Shown one piece after another: positions 32,501 to 43,337 of a stretch of 64,000 bases of DNA. The DNA lies in assembly GCA_958299035.1 (NCBI GenBank), contig CATQJL010000223.1:46798162-46862161 (forward strand), read 5' to 3'. Each line of letters starts with the position of its first letter. Within the stretch, counting starts at the first letter, position 1. The notes beneath the pieces were generated by a model that saw only the letters and a list, made by a program, of their open reading frames with translations, was not told the DNA's origin and did not search any database. The position numbers and the translations under genes are program-made. The DNA is from Cylicocyclus nassatus. Lineage: Eukaryota > Nematoda > Chromadorea > Rhabditida > Strongylidae.

Positions 32501-33470
32501 AATTCTATCTATCTTATAATCTCACTTTCAAACGAGAATTCAAGAAGTTAAATTGGATTGATTTAGCTCCAGACGACTACTCGCAATTGCTCGCTGCCAA
32601 GCGCTAACTACGCTCGCTGCTCCGCATGTTGCTTGGGCCTATTTCAGTACTATGAAACAAACGAACTCTATCAACTTTCATCTTATCGAAGGTTTTTGCC
32701 CAGTGATAGCCCTCTTGAGTGCTGTATTGTGACCGTTGGAGCTTTATGTTACTCGGCGTCTCCTTCTTTCCTTGATCCATCAGTTGAATTGGATCAGGTT
32801 CATTCTTCTCTGTTATTTGGAAATAACCTGTTAGGCCTGATCATCTTTTTGCATAACCTCTTATCTCGAAGTTCTGCCCTCTTCCCAGAAATTGGTTCGG
32901 CAAGTTATGTCGATACATCCGGGTCCCCCAATAGACAGTTGCTTATGTTGAGTAATTAAAGTGCACTCTTGCTGCAAGCAAAAGGCATGAGACAGACTCC
33001 TCTTAGAATCTATACTGTATATGATTTGTATACGGTCAAAACAAGCTTGACCCTTTAAAATCCTTAAAACGCTATTTCAGAACTGGACTTGAGCTAATGG
33101 ATGTTTCATAGTTTTGTTTGTTACTGTTCATGTTCAAAATGTCCTTTGTTTTAGATGTGGCACGCCTTGTGCGTATCAAATGAGTGATTAAATCAAATGT
33201 TGTAGAAATTTTGCTTCATGTCCATTATTGAGTTATAGTTTTTATAAAAAGCACCAAGTAACGGATGTCCACCAGATTTCGAAGAGTAACCTTGCCAAAC
33301 AACTCAGTCCCCAGTTAAATCGCCTTGACTTGCACACCAGTGAAGGACCGAGAAAGAGAGCAGGGTCGAATTACCTTTGTGAAAACTTTTCTGATTACGA
33401 CAAAATCAAAATGCTGAAAATGCTTACTACAGAAAAAAACTATGACTTTTTAGCAGAATTGTTGTTGTGA
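20578..33470 (+). CDS. Multi-exon gene with transposon-filled introns, unknown product
   Basis: Exons whose phases agree in order: 20578-20661 (starts MLEECTDQEWETG; donor GTAAGC), 20765-20795, 27274-27353 (LKDPIQQLVYRILNLM; acceptor GTGCTTGCAG, donor GTGAGT) and 28142-28456. The last of these reads a cysteine-containing segment with GGPFVCSTDELHN and ETFRFSWTADIPPF. Then 32648-32797 (acceptor CCTATTTCAG; YYETNELYQLSSYRRF) and a final exon, start uncertain (33239 or 33264), ending at TGA 33468-33470. The protein would be ~290 residues or more, without a signal peptide or membrane span. An acceptor at 20527 suggests 5' UTR splicing or trans-splicing. Introns hold Helitrons, MITEs and a LINE fragment. 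No family recognised. The chain could instead be two genes, since 28456 can also read on to a stop at 28465. Confidence 0.4.
21375..21660 (-). CDS. Chemoreceptor-like 7TM fragment (last two helices)
   Basis: On the - strand the frame reads a charged loop (KGEDEMRAGRLRQYV), a hydrophobic helix (VSLLWLLDIIESC), a short loop and a second helix that ends NLIEFFFWNKDVKSAI. This is the pattern of TM6-TM7 and helix 8 in nematode rhodopsin-like chemoreceptors. A donor (GTAATC) bounds it at 21374. No exons for TM1-5 were found nearby, so it is an isolated exon or a pseudogene piece within an intron of the + strand gene. Confidence 0.4.
22211..22331. repeat. Palindromic MITE core
   Basis: GACAACTATTACGAGTTCAT returns inverted ending at 22331; the arms also share GCATGCTGATCATCTTGCA-type sequence. 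The arrangement resembles the core of MITE family A (187-391), with different sequence. Confidence 0.5.
22794..23334 (-). mobile_element. Nonautonomous Helitron, copy 1
   Basis: On the - strand it begins A|TCTTATATATAAAG at 23334. It ends at 22794 with hairpin CGGCGGAGCCG, then ten bases, then CTAG|T: the canonical Helitron termini. Near the 5' end is a CAGA/CATA microsatellite. Interior: CGATATCGATCGAT-rich blocks and a short inverted pair (CTCGATTAC / CCCCGTGGGGG). It encodes no Rep/helicase. Confidence 0.85.
23690..23993. other. GCG/CGC-rich palindromic debris
   Basis: Contains two back-to-back segments with GCCTAAGGCATACCTCC and CGATCGCTGCGACTAGG. Related pieces are at 22380-22480 and 25960-26260. 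Probably half copies of a MITE family. Confidence 0.35.
23994..24329. mobile_element. MITE family F, copy 1
   Basis: About 336 bp with ends GCAGCGTCCAGGCAAATCTGG-like and the complement AGATCTGCCTGGACGCTGC. A relative of 345 bp with the same ends is nested in the mariner-like element at 39316-39660. Confidence 0.65.
24350..25282 (-). mobile_element. Nonautonomous Helitron, copy 2, with internal 120-bp repeats
   Basis: Same termini as 22794-23334: A|TCTTATATAAAAAG at 25282 and CTAG|T at 24350. The interior is filled by ~120-bp units (landmark TCCCAGCCCC at 24781 and 24901, degenerate at 25021) that are in inverted orientation in the left half, meeting near 24735. A (CATA) run of ~15 units lies near the 5' end and a poly-G run at 24522-24534. 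Confidence 0.85.
25283..26271. other. No gene recognised; palindromic GC block
   Basis: Featureless until ~25960, then ~300 bp rich in GATTCGTCGCG and GCGACGCGAC motifs with partial inverted symmetry, ending near 26262. Probably a further half MITE. Confidence 0.3.
26272..26542. repeat. Foldback element
   Basis: GCGTACGTCTGGTTAACAAG returns inverted as CTTGTTAATCAGGCGTACGC. Arms of ~60 bp continue through the GTTCATGACTACGTTC block. Noncoding. Confidence 0.7.
27384..27530. mobile_element. hAT-type MITE, copy 2 (intronic)
   Basis: 147 bp, opposite orientation to 7176-7322, flanked by the perfect 8-bp duplication GTAATCAG (27376-27383 and 27531-27538). It landed 30 bp downstream of the exon at 27274-27353. 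Confidence 0.85.
27539..28141. other. Intron sequence, no element recognised
   Basis: Ends in a pyrimidine-rich run (CTGCTCTCTCCTCAATC) and the acceptor GCGACAG used for the exon at 28142. Confidence 0.3.
29305..30015. mobile_element. Long-armed mariner-type MITE
   Basis: Two arms of ~310 bp are near-perfect inverted repeats around a short centre near 29680. The ends read GGTTGGTGCAAAAGTTCTTT, close to known mariner TIRs. No transposase. It lies in an intron of the + strand gene; the transcript would fold into a long hairpin. Confidence 0.8.
30253..30800. repeat. Foldback with TAACACGTTTCGGACCG ends
   Basis: The 17-bp block returns exactly inverted 530 bp away. The open + strand frame at 30050-30373 crosses its left edge, which speaks against that frame being a gene. 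Confidence 0.5.
30801..31689. other. Intron sequence, nothing recognised
   Basis: AT-rich DNA; short open stretches (e.g. near 31440-31633) lack splice support. Confidence 0.3.
31690..32600 (+). mobile_element. CR1/Jockey-like LINE fragment (pseudogene)
   Basis: Conceptual reading shows a reverse-transcriptase segment (TNGLLQGRTLSLLLFLI near 31707), a YTTGIIREINDVLQRAI stretch near 31835 and a C-terminal part with ALENVQKVFT and PLPTHGERLKI. Frames are interrupted and the 5' part is missing. It lies in an intron; the open frame at 32171-32362 belongs to it and is not a host exon. Confidence 0.6.
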
Positions 33471-33476
33471 TGAAGC

Positions 33477-33482
33477 AATAAA
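33477..33482 (+). promoter_or_regulatory. Poly(A) signal of the 20.6-33.5 kb gene
   Basis: AATAAA begins 7 bp after the stop codon at 33470. Such tight spacing is common in nematodes and supports the final exon. Confidence 0.55.
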
Positions 33483-34214
33483 AGTAGCAAAAATGTAGCA
33501 AAAATTTGCATTTAAATTGTTTTAGGTTGACATTTTGATAAAGTCTCGCTCTGGTCAGCTACAAGTGATAAACATGGAATAACATTACTGCTGGACAGTC
33601 GGCCATCGGAACAACGGTCATATTATGCCTTATGTAAATATTCCAAATAAATTTCTCAGACCAAGCAGATCATTTCCATGTGCTTGTTTCGAAGTACACA
33701 CGCACTGTTAAGCGATGAGTAACCACTGCTGCTCGAATGCACAGTGAAGATTCTACCTATTGGTTTCTGATAGCAGATTGCCTGTATGGAGACAGCACAA
33801 GATTCGGGTTTCGAAGCAACTTTGTGAAGGCTACTATAAGAGAACCAAGCACAAGCGAAAAAAAACAAGTGTTCATAAATTGACGTAATATCTTTGACAA
33901 AGTGTCCACCGCTGGGGGGGGGGGGAGGAGAAGCAGTCAGAATGGCGTCAGCTTCGTTGATCACGTACAGCCTAATCGAATCACGAGTGCTTGTATTTGA
34001 TTTGAGAAACTACTCAATTGAGGGGCGTTTGCCACGCTTATTTGTACTCATCACCTGTATAACCGTTGATCCTTTCTTGAAATAAGCAGGATCCATTCGT
34101 CCTTGTCGCGAGCGATCGTTAATCAATGTCTTCTCGTTGCACCGGGTACACGAGAAACGCTCTGAAGAACTGCTTCAAAGGAAGCAGCTAAACTGCAAGA
34201 ACTGCTTCAAAGAA
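33483..34214. other. Intergenic, nothing firm
   Basis: Holds a 12-base poly-G tract (33914-33925). A - strand frame across it has no splice support. Confidence 0.3.
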
Positions 34215-34722
34215 AGGAATTTTTGTGAACATGTCCGACCATCGAGTCGGCGGTCTTACATTTCCGCAGTTGACACCCAGCGGTGTCCAACTCGTTACAG
34301 CTCGGCCCACATTGTTGTCAAAACGCATCCCGTGTTCAGCCCTGATTTTATTCGGCGCATGTGGCAGCATTCCTGATTTTCGATCGGCGGCGTAGGGGGA
34401 GCTTCATATTCATTCCCTCACTTACGCGACACTCCTAACATCGCTTTCTCAACAGCGCATTCGATACCGTTCCCCGTATGTTCGTCCTGCTTCCTTGTGG
34501 TCCACGTTTCCGAAGCGTACGTCAAAGCAGGAGGCGGAACCGTTGTGTTGAAGAGATGGACGCGAAGACGGGTATTTTTGGACTTCTTCACTACGTCCTC
34601 GGTTGCCTTATATGCTACCCATGCTGCTCGTTTCCTCCTGCTCAACTCCGGGAATAGGTCGTCCATCATGTTGAGTTCCCGACTTAGGTGGACGTAGCTA
34701 AAGTAATTGGCAATCGTCATCC
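34215..34722 (-). mobile_element. RTE fragment (C-terminal part)
   Basis: On the - strand broken frames read ELSRRKRAAWVAYK, LTYASETWTTRKQDEH and then RPPTRWSDMFTK, matching in order the C-terminal region of the RTE at 13.9-17.3 kb. 5'-truncated and frameshifted. Confidence 0.7.
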
Positions 34723-34944
34723 ATTCAGCGTGAAAGAAGCATCAGGGCCCGTAGTAAATTACCGAAATATGTCGTAATTAAAGAAACCGAGAACACGACG
34801 TGTCCGACTGAAGGACATGCTGCTGACGACCCTTTTTGTGCGCCGCAAAATTTAGGCGCGCAAGCGCGACTGAATCCTTAGATGATCGTTTACGGCGCGC
34901 ACTGCCACTGCGCTACTGATATCTGTTGATGAACGAGATCAAAG
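34723..34944. other. No feature recognised
   Basis: Short spacer between two element fragments. Confidence 0.3.
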
Positions 34945-35170
34945 ATAGCGAAGCAGAGATGCGACAGACAAAACAGTACACAAAAGCACGAGCGGATCCG
35001 TTGCTCCGATCCTTTGAAAAATGCGTGTCAATCGGATCCACTTGGCTTTTGGCCAATAAAATTGAGCCTATAGCACCACTTTTTGCAAAGTCACGGATAT
35101 GGTTGACAAGTTAATGTGTAAGCCATGGATCTTAGCCCAAAATTGAACTAAAGTTTATTACTTTCCGAAA
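34945..35170 (-). mobile_element. Helitron-like fragment, reverse orientation
   Basis: On the - strand it follows the interior of the 38150-38775 element (blocks TTTTGGGCTAA, AGTGGATCCG, CTCGTGCTTTTG). Both termini are missing. Confidence 0.55.
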
Positions 35171-35689
35171 ACGGCGCCAAAAAGAATTGGTTGCGTAAAT
35201 TTGCCAATTTATTTCAATTTGCCAAAATTGATTATTTGAGAAGATTTTTGCACAGAGATGAAGCCCACGGTGATTATTGCATCTTATGGCGAATATTAGA
35301 CCATCAAAAGTCCCAAAACCGACTCAAATTTGCGTTTATTCTTTTGAGAAAAGTTTCGTCTACGCGAAGTTACCGATCTCAAATGGGAAAGCTTTTGAAA
35401 TGAATAGTTGTTTGCAATTATTCGCAAATCATTCGCGATAGTTCGCATGGCGCGGTGAGTTTCAGCGTCATTATTGTGTGGGAATGAGTAAGGCGTAGAG
35501 ATAGTGGGATCAGTGCGAGCCTCAGAGCAGAGGTGACGCAATGGCTTCATATAAAAGAATCGTAAGGTACAGAATGAATATTTTGCAAAGAAGTACTTTT
35601 CAGCATTCGGCAGTCCTTTGAAGAACGGCTGCGAAAAACCATTATGCGCGCTTGCACGGGTCCTCTAAGTTTTTTGAAGGCTCTCAGAT

Positions 35690-35880
35690 GCATTTACCGG
35701 CTGATCATGGGCGAAGGCCGGTTGATGCCGGTCATTCCACCGAGACGGTCCCGGCCGGACGCCAGCTTTTCAGACATTCTACCGGCCGGCGACCGGCTGG
35801 CGGAACATCGTATTCCGTCTGAACCTCTCATGCGCATTTCCCGGCCGGTAGCTGTATCATCGCGCGCGGCACTTTGCAAT
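35690..35880. repeat. CCGGCCGG-rich palindromic element
   Basis: Five or more CCGGCCGG/CCGGC blocks in both orientations within 190 bp. The open frames here are by-products of the high GC. Confidence 0.45.
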
Positions 35881-36889
35881 TTTAAGGCTATAAATCAGTT
35901 GGCGGCATGTTTTTGCTCCAAATTCGAAGCTCACGAATCCTTCTGCTCTTCCTTGTTTTATGACAAAGCGAACACCGTGGAATCTTCTGGTTTATTTAGC
36001 AGACCGAGCACCACTCAGAGCAATAAGAATGATCACAGCCTTGTAATGCTCCTTGTCGTGCTAGTGCCAAAATTGTAGAATAGCCTCAATTCCTCGAATC
36101 AATCCACCATCCATAGATGCAGTTGTCGAAATAAATAATAATACAATACAAATACAATGAGAGTAATTATAAATGGAAAAAGATAAGGATACGTTGATCT
36201 TTTCCAACGGTAGCCGGATCTTGACGCATGACATTGCACCTAAACCCGTGCGAGCAGAACATTCTTACACGCGCTCGGATGAGCTCGTGTATCCCTCTTG
36301 CCGTCAGAAGCGGCATGCCGTAATGCTATAAACATGAGGATCCCACAAAGACTCTGCGTCTCTAACCACGACGAAGAGCGTTCTACTCGTCCTTCAAAAT
36401 GAGGGGGCTTAGAAAATGCTGGTTTTTGCCATTTTCACGCTCTAAAAAGCGGATTTCCGGAATCAGCGTGTCGAATTACCCCAGGTAAGGGAAAAAACCA
36501 AAGGTCGAGGATTTGCCGAGCCACTGCCCTTGAGATGAGCATGGTATCATGACCGAAAAACTGAAAGAGCGTTCGTTACAACGTTGGCGCGTCACGATGC
36601 ATCAGCCTAAAGTGTCATTTGCTTAGTGTACTAACTTCAGCGAGAAAAAAGGACCACAATTTTCAAAATATGAGATATTCAACAGAACAGAATTATACGG
36701 TAGGTAAAGTACAACCTGACCTGTGCACCCGGCTCAGCATAGAAGATGGCAGCAAGTTTCACACTTCAAATACTGGAACTTCTCAATGTAGCAACTGGCA
36801 TTGACAAAGAGTACCCTTAAATCTAACACATAAATTTTCTTGCAGTAGAATCCATGTTCGACTATCCATAAATCTTGGCATAGTTTGAA
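35881..36889. other. No feature recognised
   Basis: No supported exon, repeat or RNA gene was found. Confidence 0.3.
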
Positions 36890-37131
36890 TCTTCTGATTA
36901 GTTTCTTTAGCAGCGTCCAAGATAGGCACAGATATTTATTCCACAATATATAGACTGACGTTTTGGCAAACAATTTCTTCAGAGTCTTAACAGATAATGT
37001 TGATGGATTGGACCACTTGAGTGGTCTGCACCCACCAAATCTATTATCTGTTAAGACTAAATAAATATCTGTTAAGACTCAATAAATATCTGTACCAATC
37101 TTGGACCTGCTAAAAGAAACTAATCAGAAGT
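36890..37131. repeat. Foldback element
   Basis: CTTCTGATTAGTTTCTTTAG returns inverted at the right end, and GTCTTAACAGATAA returns as TTATCTGTTAAGAC within it. AAATATCTGTTAAGACT is also repeated directly near 37060. Confidence 0.65.
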
Positions 37132-37460
37132 TTCTCGCAATAAAATTGCCTGAGAATAGTCCTTTTACATACAAGATTTTCTCAAAAGAAGAGAAAATGC
37201 GGGGCGCCTAGTGGATAAACCCGCCTTACTTTTACAGCGACATGATCACTACGCTTCATATGGTGTCATTCGGAACATGATTTCGCGTCTCCATTACACT
37301 CGTGTGGATTGGGGTAGCCGTGAAATACTGTGAAGTGTACGTGTAAAACTTTATTTCCATGAGCAGTTTAGCCGTCCATTTATGATAACGATATTCAGAA
37401 GTGCTTCTAACACACGTTAAAAGTAAAACCTGTGCTTTCATTTGGATGGTTATAACTGAA

Positions 37461-38149
37461 CCAGTGCGTCACCTCTGCTTCGCAGAGGTTCGCACTGGCT
37501 CTACTATCTATGTGCCTCACTCATTCTCGTAAAATCGTGGCACCGGAACTCACCGTGCTATGCCGACTACCACGAATAAAATGTAAACAACCACTCATTT
37601 AGAAAGTCTTTTCACGTGAGATCGGTGATTTCGCGTGGATGAAACTTATCACAGGAAGACAAACGCAAATTTGAATAGGTTTTACTGTCATGACTTGTTA
37701 GTCGCCACAAATGTAATGATAACCGTGAGCTACATCTCTGTGCGAAAATCTTCTCAAACGCTTAGCTAGAACCTTGGCAAATTGACCATTTACACAACCA
37801 ATTTGGTTTGGCGCCGTTTTCGTTATGTAGTAAACTTTCGACCACTTTTCTGGCTAAAGTCCATCGCTTGCACATTTGCCTACCAAACTCATCCAAGACT
37901 CTGCAAAAAGTGGTGATACGGACCGAATTTTGCGGTACAGAAGCAGGTGGACCCGTTTGGCGCGCAATTTCTGAGGGATCCACTCAACGAATTTGCTCGT
38001 GCTTTTGCATATTGGACTTCTATGCGGGTAGCATGCGCTGTGCAAAATTTGAGCCCATTAGGTTGGCTGGAACACGCTCTACGATTTTCGTAACAGACAC
38101 ACACACAGACAAAGTCACGTAAACACCCTTAGCCCGTTATTATAAGTCA
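37461..38149. mobile_element. Hairpin-ended Helitron-like element, copy 1 of a tandem pair
   Basis: 689 bp. Starts with a double hairpin (CCAGTGCG outer stem, CCTCTGCTTCGCAGAGG inner) and ends TTAGCCCGTTATTATAAGTCA after a CACACAGACA tract and ACGTAAACACC. On the - strand this is a hairpin, 11 bases, then CTGG|T, i.e. a Helitron-like 3' end. The 5' terminus (TGACTTATAATAACG) lacks the usual TC, so the class is tentative. No ORF. Confidence 0.6.
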
Positions 38150-38775
<626 letters not shown>

Positions 38776-39132
38776 TGATGATAGGCGGAAGAATACGTGC
38801 GAACTATTTAGACAAATGCGTAATTAACCTTGATCTCACAATCAGGAAAGAAAGATAAATAGCTACTCTGAAAGTGGCCGCACACTTTTGACCAATCTCA
38901 ACTTTACCAAACTTTATCATAAGACACTTTTTTGTCAGACATAGATTTTCGTAGGCAAAATTTGCGATACCATTCATTTTCAATCGACGGACATGGCACG
39001 CGGTATGTGTGTTTGCATGAATTCTCAAGAAACAGACTAGGAATTCAAACGAAAGACCTTAAGATGCCGTATCAACAATTATACTCTCACACGGATGCAG
39101 TTCAATTTACAACTTCACTTACATTCCACATA

Positions 39133-40119
39133 TGATGTGTCCCAAAAATGTGAATACTGTTTGATCGTCAATAGCTCTCCGGCTTCAGAATTTTCGCCGG
39201 TTTTCAGGTCACCATTTGTTAAAGCTGGATTCATTTAGATTCAAAGTATAGGCCAATTTTCGATCTCTCCTCGTTACTGTAGGATTACGTGAAGAACTGT
39301 GAAGAAGGTTTTGAAGGCAGTGTCCAGGCAAATCTGGGCATATGGATTTTTGCCTGGGAAATGTTGAAGAGGTTCTAGCTAAGACACTCCCCAAACCGCA
39401 GCGCAAATAATTCATTCCCGGCTGAGAAATGTATCCATAAATACTCCGCAGCTGCGCCGTGACCGTAACACTTAGGATGGGTCCCAGCGCGAACGTAATG
39501 TCAAAGTGAGCAAAGTCGTTTTCGGATTACGGTCACGGTGCAGGCGCGGGGTTTTCGGGGACGGCTTTTTCAGCCGCGAATGAACAATTTGTTCCCTTGG
39601 GCTGTGCCTTAGTTAAGACCCCCTAAGACCCCCTCATCAAAGATTTGCCTAGTCACTGCCATTAAACCGCATTTTGCTTACACAAACCAAAAACTCTTGT
39701 CCTGAACTAATCAAAAATGTATTTTCGAATATGATACCTGCACATCACAGTCATGCTTGTTCCATAAGCTATTCCAGGTGAACCGTAACAACTGCTCTTC
39801 CAATGTTCTTCAAAGAAGTGCTTACACTACTCAAAAATTTAGAAAACATGAAAATTGTGAAATGAAATCAGCATACGTGAAACACCGCTACACAATTTTT
39901 CCACATTTTCTGAAATTTTTGTAGTCAGCCTATTTCACATCCGCTGTATGCTAAAAGATCATAACGTGATTTGACAACAACAAAAAGAGTCGGACATTCG
40001 CTTTATATACAAATCCAAGTTGAAGCCAATTCTACTAAATGATACTTAAGGATCGGCAAAAGAATTGAAGCAGGAGAGTTATGAGCGTTTGAAAGTGTGA
40101 ATTTTGTTGAGACACCCTG
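39133..40119. mobile_element. TA-flanked mariner-like element, diverged copy 3
   Basis: Left end TGATGTGTCCCAAAAATGTG and right end GACACCCTG beside TA. Keeps the CTCGTTACTGTAGGATTACG block of the other copies. Enlarged by a nested MITE at 39316-39660. No transposase. Confidence 0.65.
39316..39660. mobile_element. MITE family F, copy 2 (nested)
   Basis: 345 bp, ends GGCAGTGTCCAGGCAAATCTG and CAGATTTGCCTAGTCACTGCC in inverted relation. Compared with the undisturbed mariner-like copy (12446-13122), it interrupts the AAGGCATT block. Confidence 0.65.
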
Positions 40120-40229
40120 TAGCAGACAAATTTGCTTTACAGGTATTGGTTTAATCTAAACACCACAGCATAATTTGATGAGCCGAGCTGTTGCAGATGC
40201 AACCAGTCACATCCATGCTAGTCAAGTTA

Positions 40230-40650
40230 GCAAGGAAAGGAGGGTTGATCGAAGTGGCCCTTCAAGTTGAAATGTACGATTCCATATCTACCTTCGATAT
40301 CTGCTGCGGGCCTCTGGGCGAGAAGTTATGAAGGTTTTGTGGGTAAAATTTTGAATGCAAGATTAGCGTAAAATCGGTCGTAAAACTTTCAACTTCAAAT
40401 GAGGCAGCAGCCGTGTTGGTATAGTTGAATCAAGAATCGAGTGACCCGACTAACGTTTAGCCTTAGAAAAATGTTGCAAGTAATTTTATACTAATCTTGC
40501 ATTTGATTTTTTACTCACAAAATCCTTTATAACTCTTTGCCCAGAAGTCCGCAGCAGATAGCGAAGAAGAACTGGAATCAGCGTTGCAAGTTCTACAAGA
40601 CTGTTTACATCTCATCCTGAATGGACACTTCGACCAGCCTTCCTTGCAAG
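40230..40650. mobile_element. Foldback superfamily G copy (40.2 kb)
   Basis: Arms of ~190 bp; landmarks CAAGGAAGGCTGGTCG at the ends, ATATCTGCTGCGG inside and AGAACTGGAATCAGCG inverted to it. Close relative at 57174-57625, distant ones at 42291, 44632, 47290, 53280 and 53780. Confidence 0.7.
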
Positions 40651-41589
40651 ACTGAGCATCAATAGTCGAGTGTGGTCTTTTACGTTGTGTTGCAAAAGAA
40701 TATAGACCATCTGTTTTTGTGATCAGCTAAATTCACGGAAGTGTCCCTATTTAGCTTTGCTAAACTATAGCTGCGGCAACATTGCCCAGTTACCCCGAAA
40801 TGTAAATGAAAGACAGAAATAAAGAGCTCCGTCACCATTGCACGAACGAAGCGTCACTGTCGCAGGCTACTGAGCTACACGTCAAGCGCACAAGTGCCAC
40901 GTACATAAAACAGCTTCAATGCAGATTAGAAAGACGATTAAATTAGAAAAAACACTTGTTATGAAATACAAATTTTAAGATATTCAAGAGCCTTCGACAT
41001 GGAAATAGCTTGCAAAACATAAAAATTCTGAGATTTTACAAGAAATATGAAAAGAAACAAAAAATAGTACTAATTTGACATATGCAGTCATGTGCAGCTG
41101 CGGTCGCATTAGCTTCACACCAAATGATTCTTTACTCAGATAGAAAGAAAAGGCCAGTGCACAGCCAATGAAGGACAAAAAATCATGATAACAACATACA
41201 ACAAGCAGCGACTAAGGCAGGCAAAAGAAATTTGTGGGAGACTGACCTGCGACTTATGCAGCAAAATAAAAAATTCCTGAAAGGCAGAAAAGTCAGCTAA
41301 GCAGGATTCTAGGATGCACGGTAATAAAAAAAAGAACTTGTATATTTTGGTTTGAAAGCATAACACAGCAGAATAACGCTTTGAAATAATTAAAAGCTGC
41401 CTAGCGCGTCGCCAGTTGCGGTGATCAGCTGCTGACATCAATTGCACTTGGCGTGTCTTAAACCTAGTAATGTGTGCCTACGATCCTTGCGCACAGGAGG
41501 AACTCGGCATACTCGATCCCTAGTTTGGTTGCGCTTCTCTGCGTTAGGCAGGACTCACTATTTCTCTTTGTCTGCTTAATAATGACGAC
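40651..41589. other. No supported gene
   Basis: A 47-codon open frame starts at ATG 40807 (MKDRNKELRHHCTN) and reads as a basic helix, but no splice or poly(A) context supports it. Nothing else recognised. Confidence 0.25.
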
Positions 41590-41638
41590 GTTCAGGACGT
41601 GCTCGTCCTAAGCGTACGAGGGCGAGCACGTCCTGAAC
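41590..41638. repeat. Perfect 16-bp hairpin
   Basis: GTTCAGGACGTGCTCG and its exact complement are separated by a 17-base loop. Isolated; no terminator function is expected in a nematode. Confidence 0.8.
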
Positions 41639-41740
41639 GCACTACACTCGCTGTCCGTTGATTTCGCCCTCGGCCGTGATAAGAGGTAGCCGCCGGACGA
41701 ATCGCGGCCGAAATAACGCGTACTGATTACGTACGATGTT

Positions 41741-41992
41741 TCGAACGTCGCGACCATCAGGACGGGAGACTACCATGGGTCTCCAACCTCGCCGAAAATT
41801 GCAAACATGAAATTCTATCCGTTGGCCCGTTTAGAGAGCTTGATTTCCTACGATGTAGCGATGCCACGGACAGCATATCGTCCTTGAAAAGCTTATGAGT
41901 CTTTATCAAGCTGTGGAAGACCGGGCAAATTGAAGTGTCTAGAGTGTCAGGATATGAGGACCTTCATAATCCAGATAGAGAAAGGAGTAGAA
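41741..41992 (+). pseudogene. Possible decayed coding fragment with in-frame TGA
   Basis: The + frame reads VSNLAENCKHEILSVGPF, a TGA, then FIKLWKTGQIEVSRVSGYED without other stops up to a donor-like GTACTT. A second frame is also open for ~50 codons, so the coding claim is weak. No family recognised. Confidence 0.2.
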
Positions 41993-42290
41993 AGATAGGT
42001 ACTTTTTCGTTATCCGGACTCATTTTTTAAAAAGGACATTGCTTCTTCCCTCAAACCATCCCAATTTTACAGGAAGGAGTGTCCATTTCCCTGCCACGTT
42101 TTATGAAAATAAACATGTAAATGTTTACGGTTTAATAAAAGTTTGAGTCGTCCTGCCTAGTGACCTAAGTTCAATCTGTTATTTAGTCAATAGTGGCTCC
42201 ATTTGTGATTGACCAGCATCAGAAATGAGATGAGCGTTGTTATCATGATAACGTCAATCTGTTATTAAGCTTGGGTCCCATTATCTAACA

Positions 42291-42736
42291 AGGGAATGGT
42301 CAGAAGTCAAAGTGGCCAAACCAAACAAGCTGCATACCATTCAATGCAGTATGAAACGCTGATTTTCTGCCTTTTCTATCTGCTCATCTCTTCTGTGGAC
42401 AAAGCTACAAGCAGTTTTATTGTGGAAAAATCGTACCTAAAACTGTGAAAATGAGCACATTGTTGCAATTTCAGCCCATCTTTAGGCTTTGAGAATTTGG
42501 AATAAGTTAGCTGCATGTTTTGACCCAGCATTAAGCCGAACGTGGCTCTGTACGGCCATATTTTCACTTTCACGCATTATTTCTTAGAAACATATATCGG
42601 TCTTTGATGGCTTATAGCTTCGTCCACAAAAGCGATAAGCAGAAAAGAAGGCAGATCTAGAGTCAGCGCTTCAAGCTGCATCTAATGGTATGCAGCTTGT
42701 CTGGATTAGCCACTTCGATATCTGACCATTCCCTTG
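42291..42736. mobile_element. Foldback superfamily G copy (42.3 kb)
   Basis: Ends GGGAATGGTCAGA and its complement; arms contain CAAGCTGCATACCATT and GCGCTGA-type blocks. The right part is duplicated at 47290-47605. Confidence 0.7.
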
Positions 42737-43337
42737 TAAGTGGCAAAACAAGCAGTAACAACTTCATATATGAAACAGTTAATTCGGCCTAACTTTTGGC
42801 AAGAACGCCTTCCAGAGGCCTAAAAGTAAAACAGTCATTTGATTTGTGTGGCATAGAAAACGACAACATACATTCTGAAACAATGTTCCAATTTATGAGC
42901 AGAGAATGTATAAAATGAAATGAAGAAATGTGTGAAATATTGTAAAAACTTCCTTGTTAAGCGTTGCGAAGTAGCTGGTACTGTATTTGCATGGATGACT
43001 AGCTCCTCCAATTGTTGGAGTCATTTCGTGAAATTTTGATTTGATGGTATTTCTAACTGTGCACTTCCACGTAATGCGACAGAATTTTGTGGTGTCCTTT
43101 TGTCTGATAGGACGAGAATATCGCAGCTAACGAATGACTCGGCCATACTTTCAAGAATCTCTTGTATGAAGAACACGGGAGGCAAGTAGTTGAGGTTTTA
43201 AGAAGTGGACTTTGTCCTCTCTGTTTTTCCTTGCAACTTAGTGTATTTGCGCGGTCCTAAGATAAATTGTAAAACACTGTGCAGATAGCTGCGCTATATT
43301 GCACCGCATTGATTTTGTTGGATTTAATGTTTTAGAC
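42737..43337. other. Spacer upstream of the 43.3 kb gene
   Basis: No exon or repeat recognised. Ends with the acceptor-like TTAATGTTTTAG (43335), two bases before the start codon and suitable for SL trans-splicing. Confidence 0.35.

Noticed and set aside
41590..41638. Rho-independent terminator
   Set aside because: The hairpin is strong but has no T-run, and the DNA is eukaryotic.
41761..41830. 5S rRNA-like GACGGGAGACTACC stretch
   Set aside because: Only a few words resemble 5S rRNA; the rest does not align with the conserved structure.
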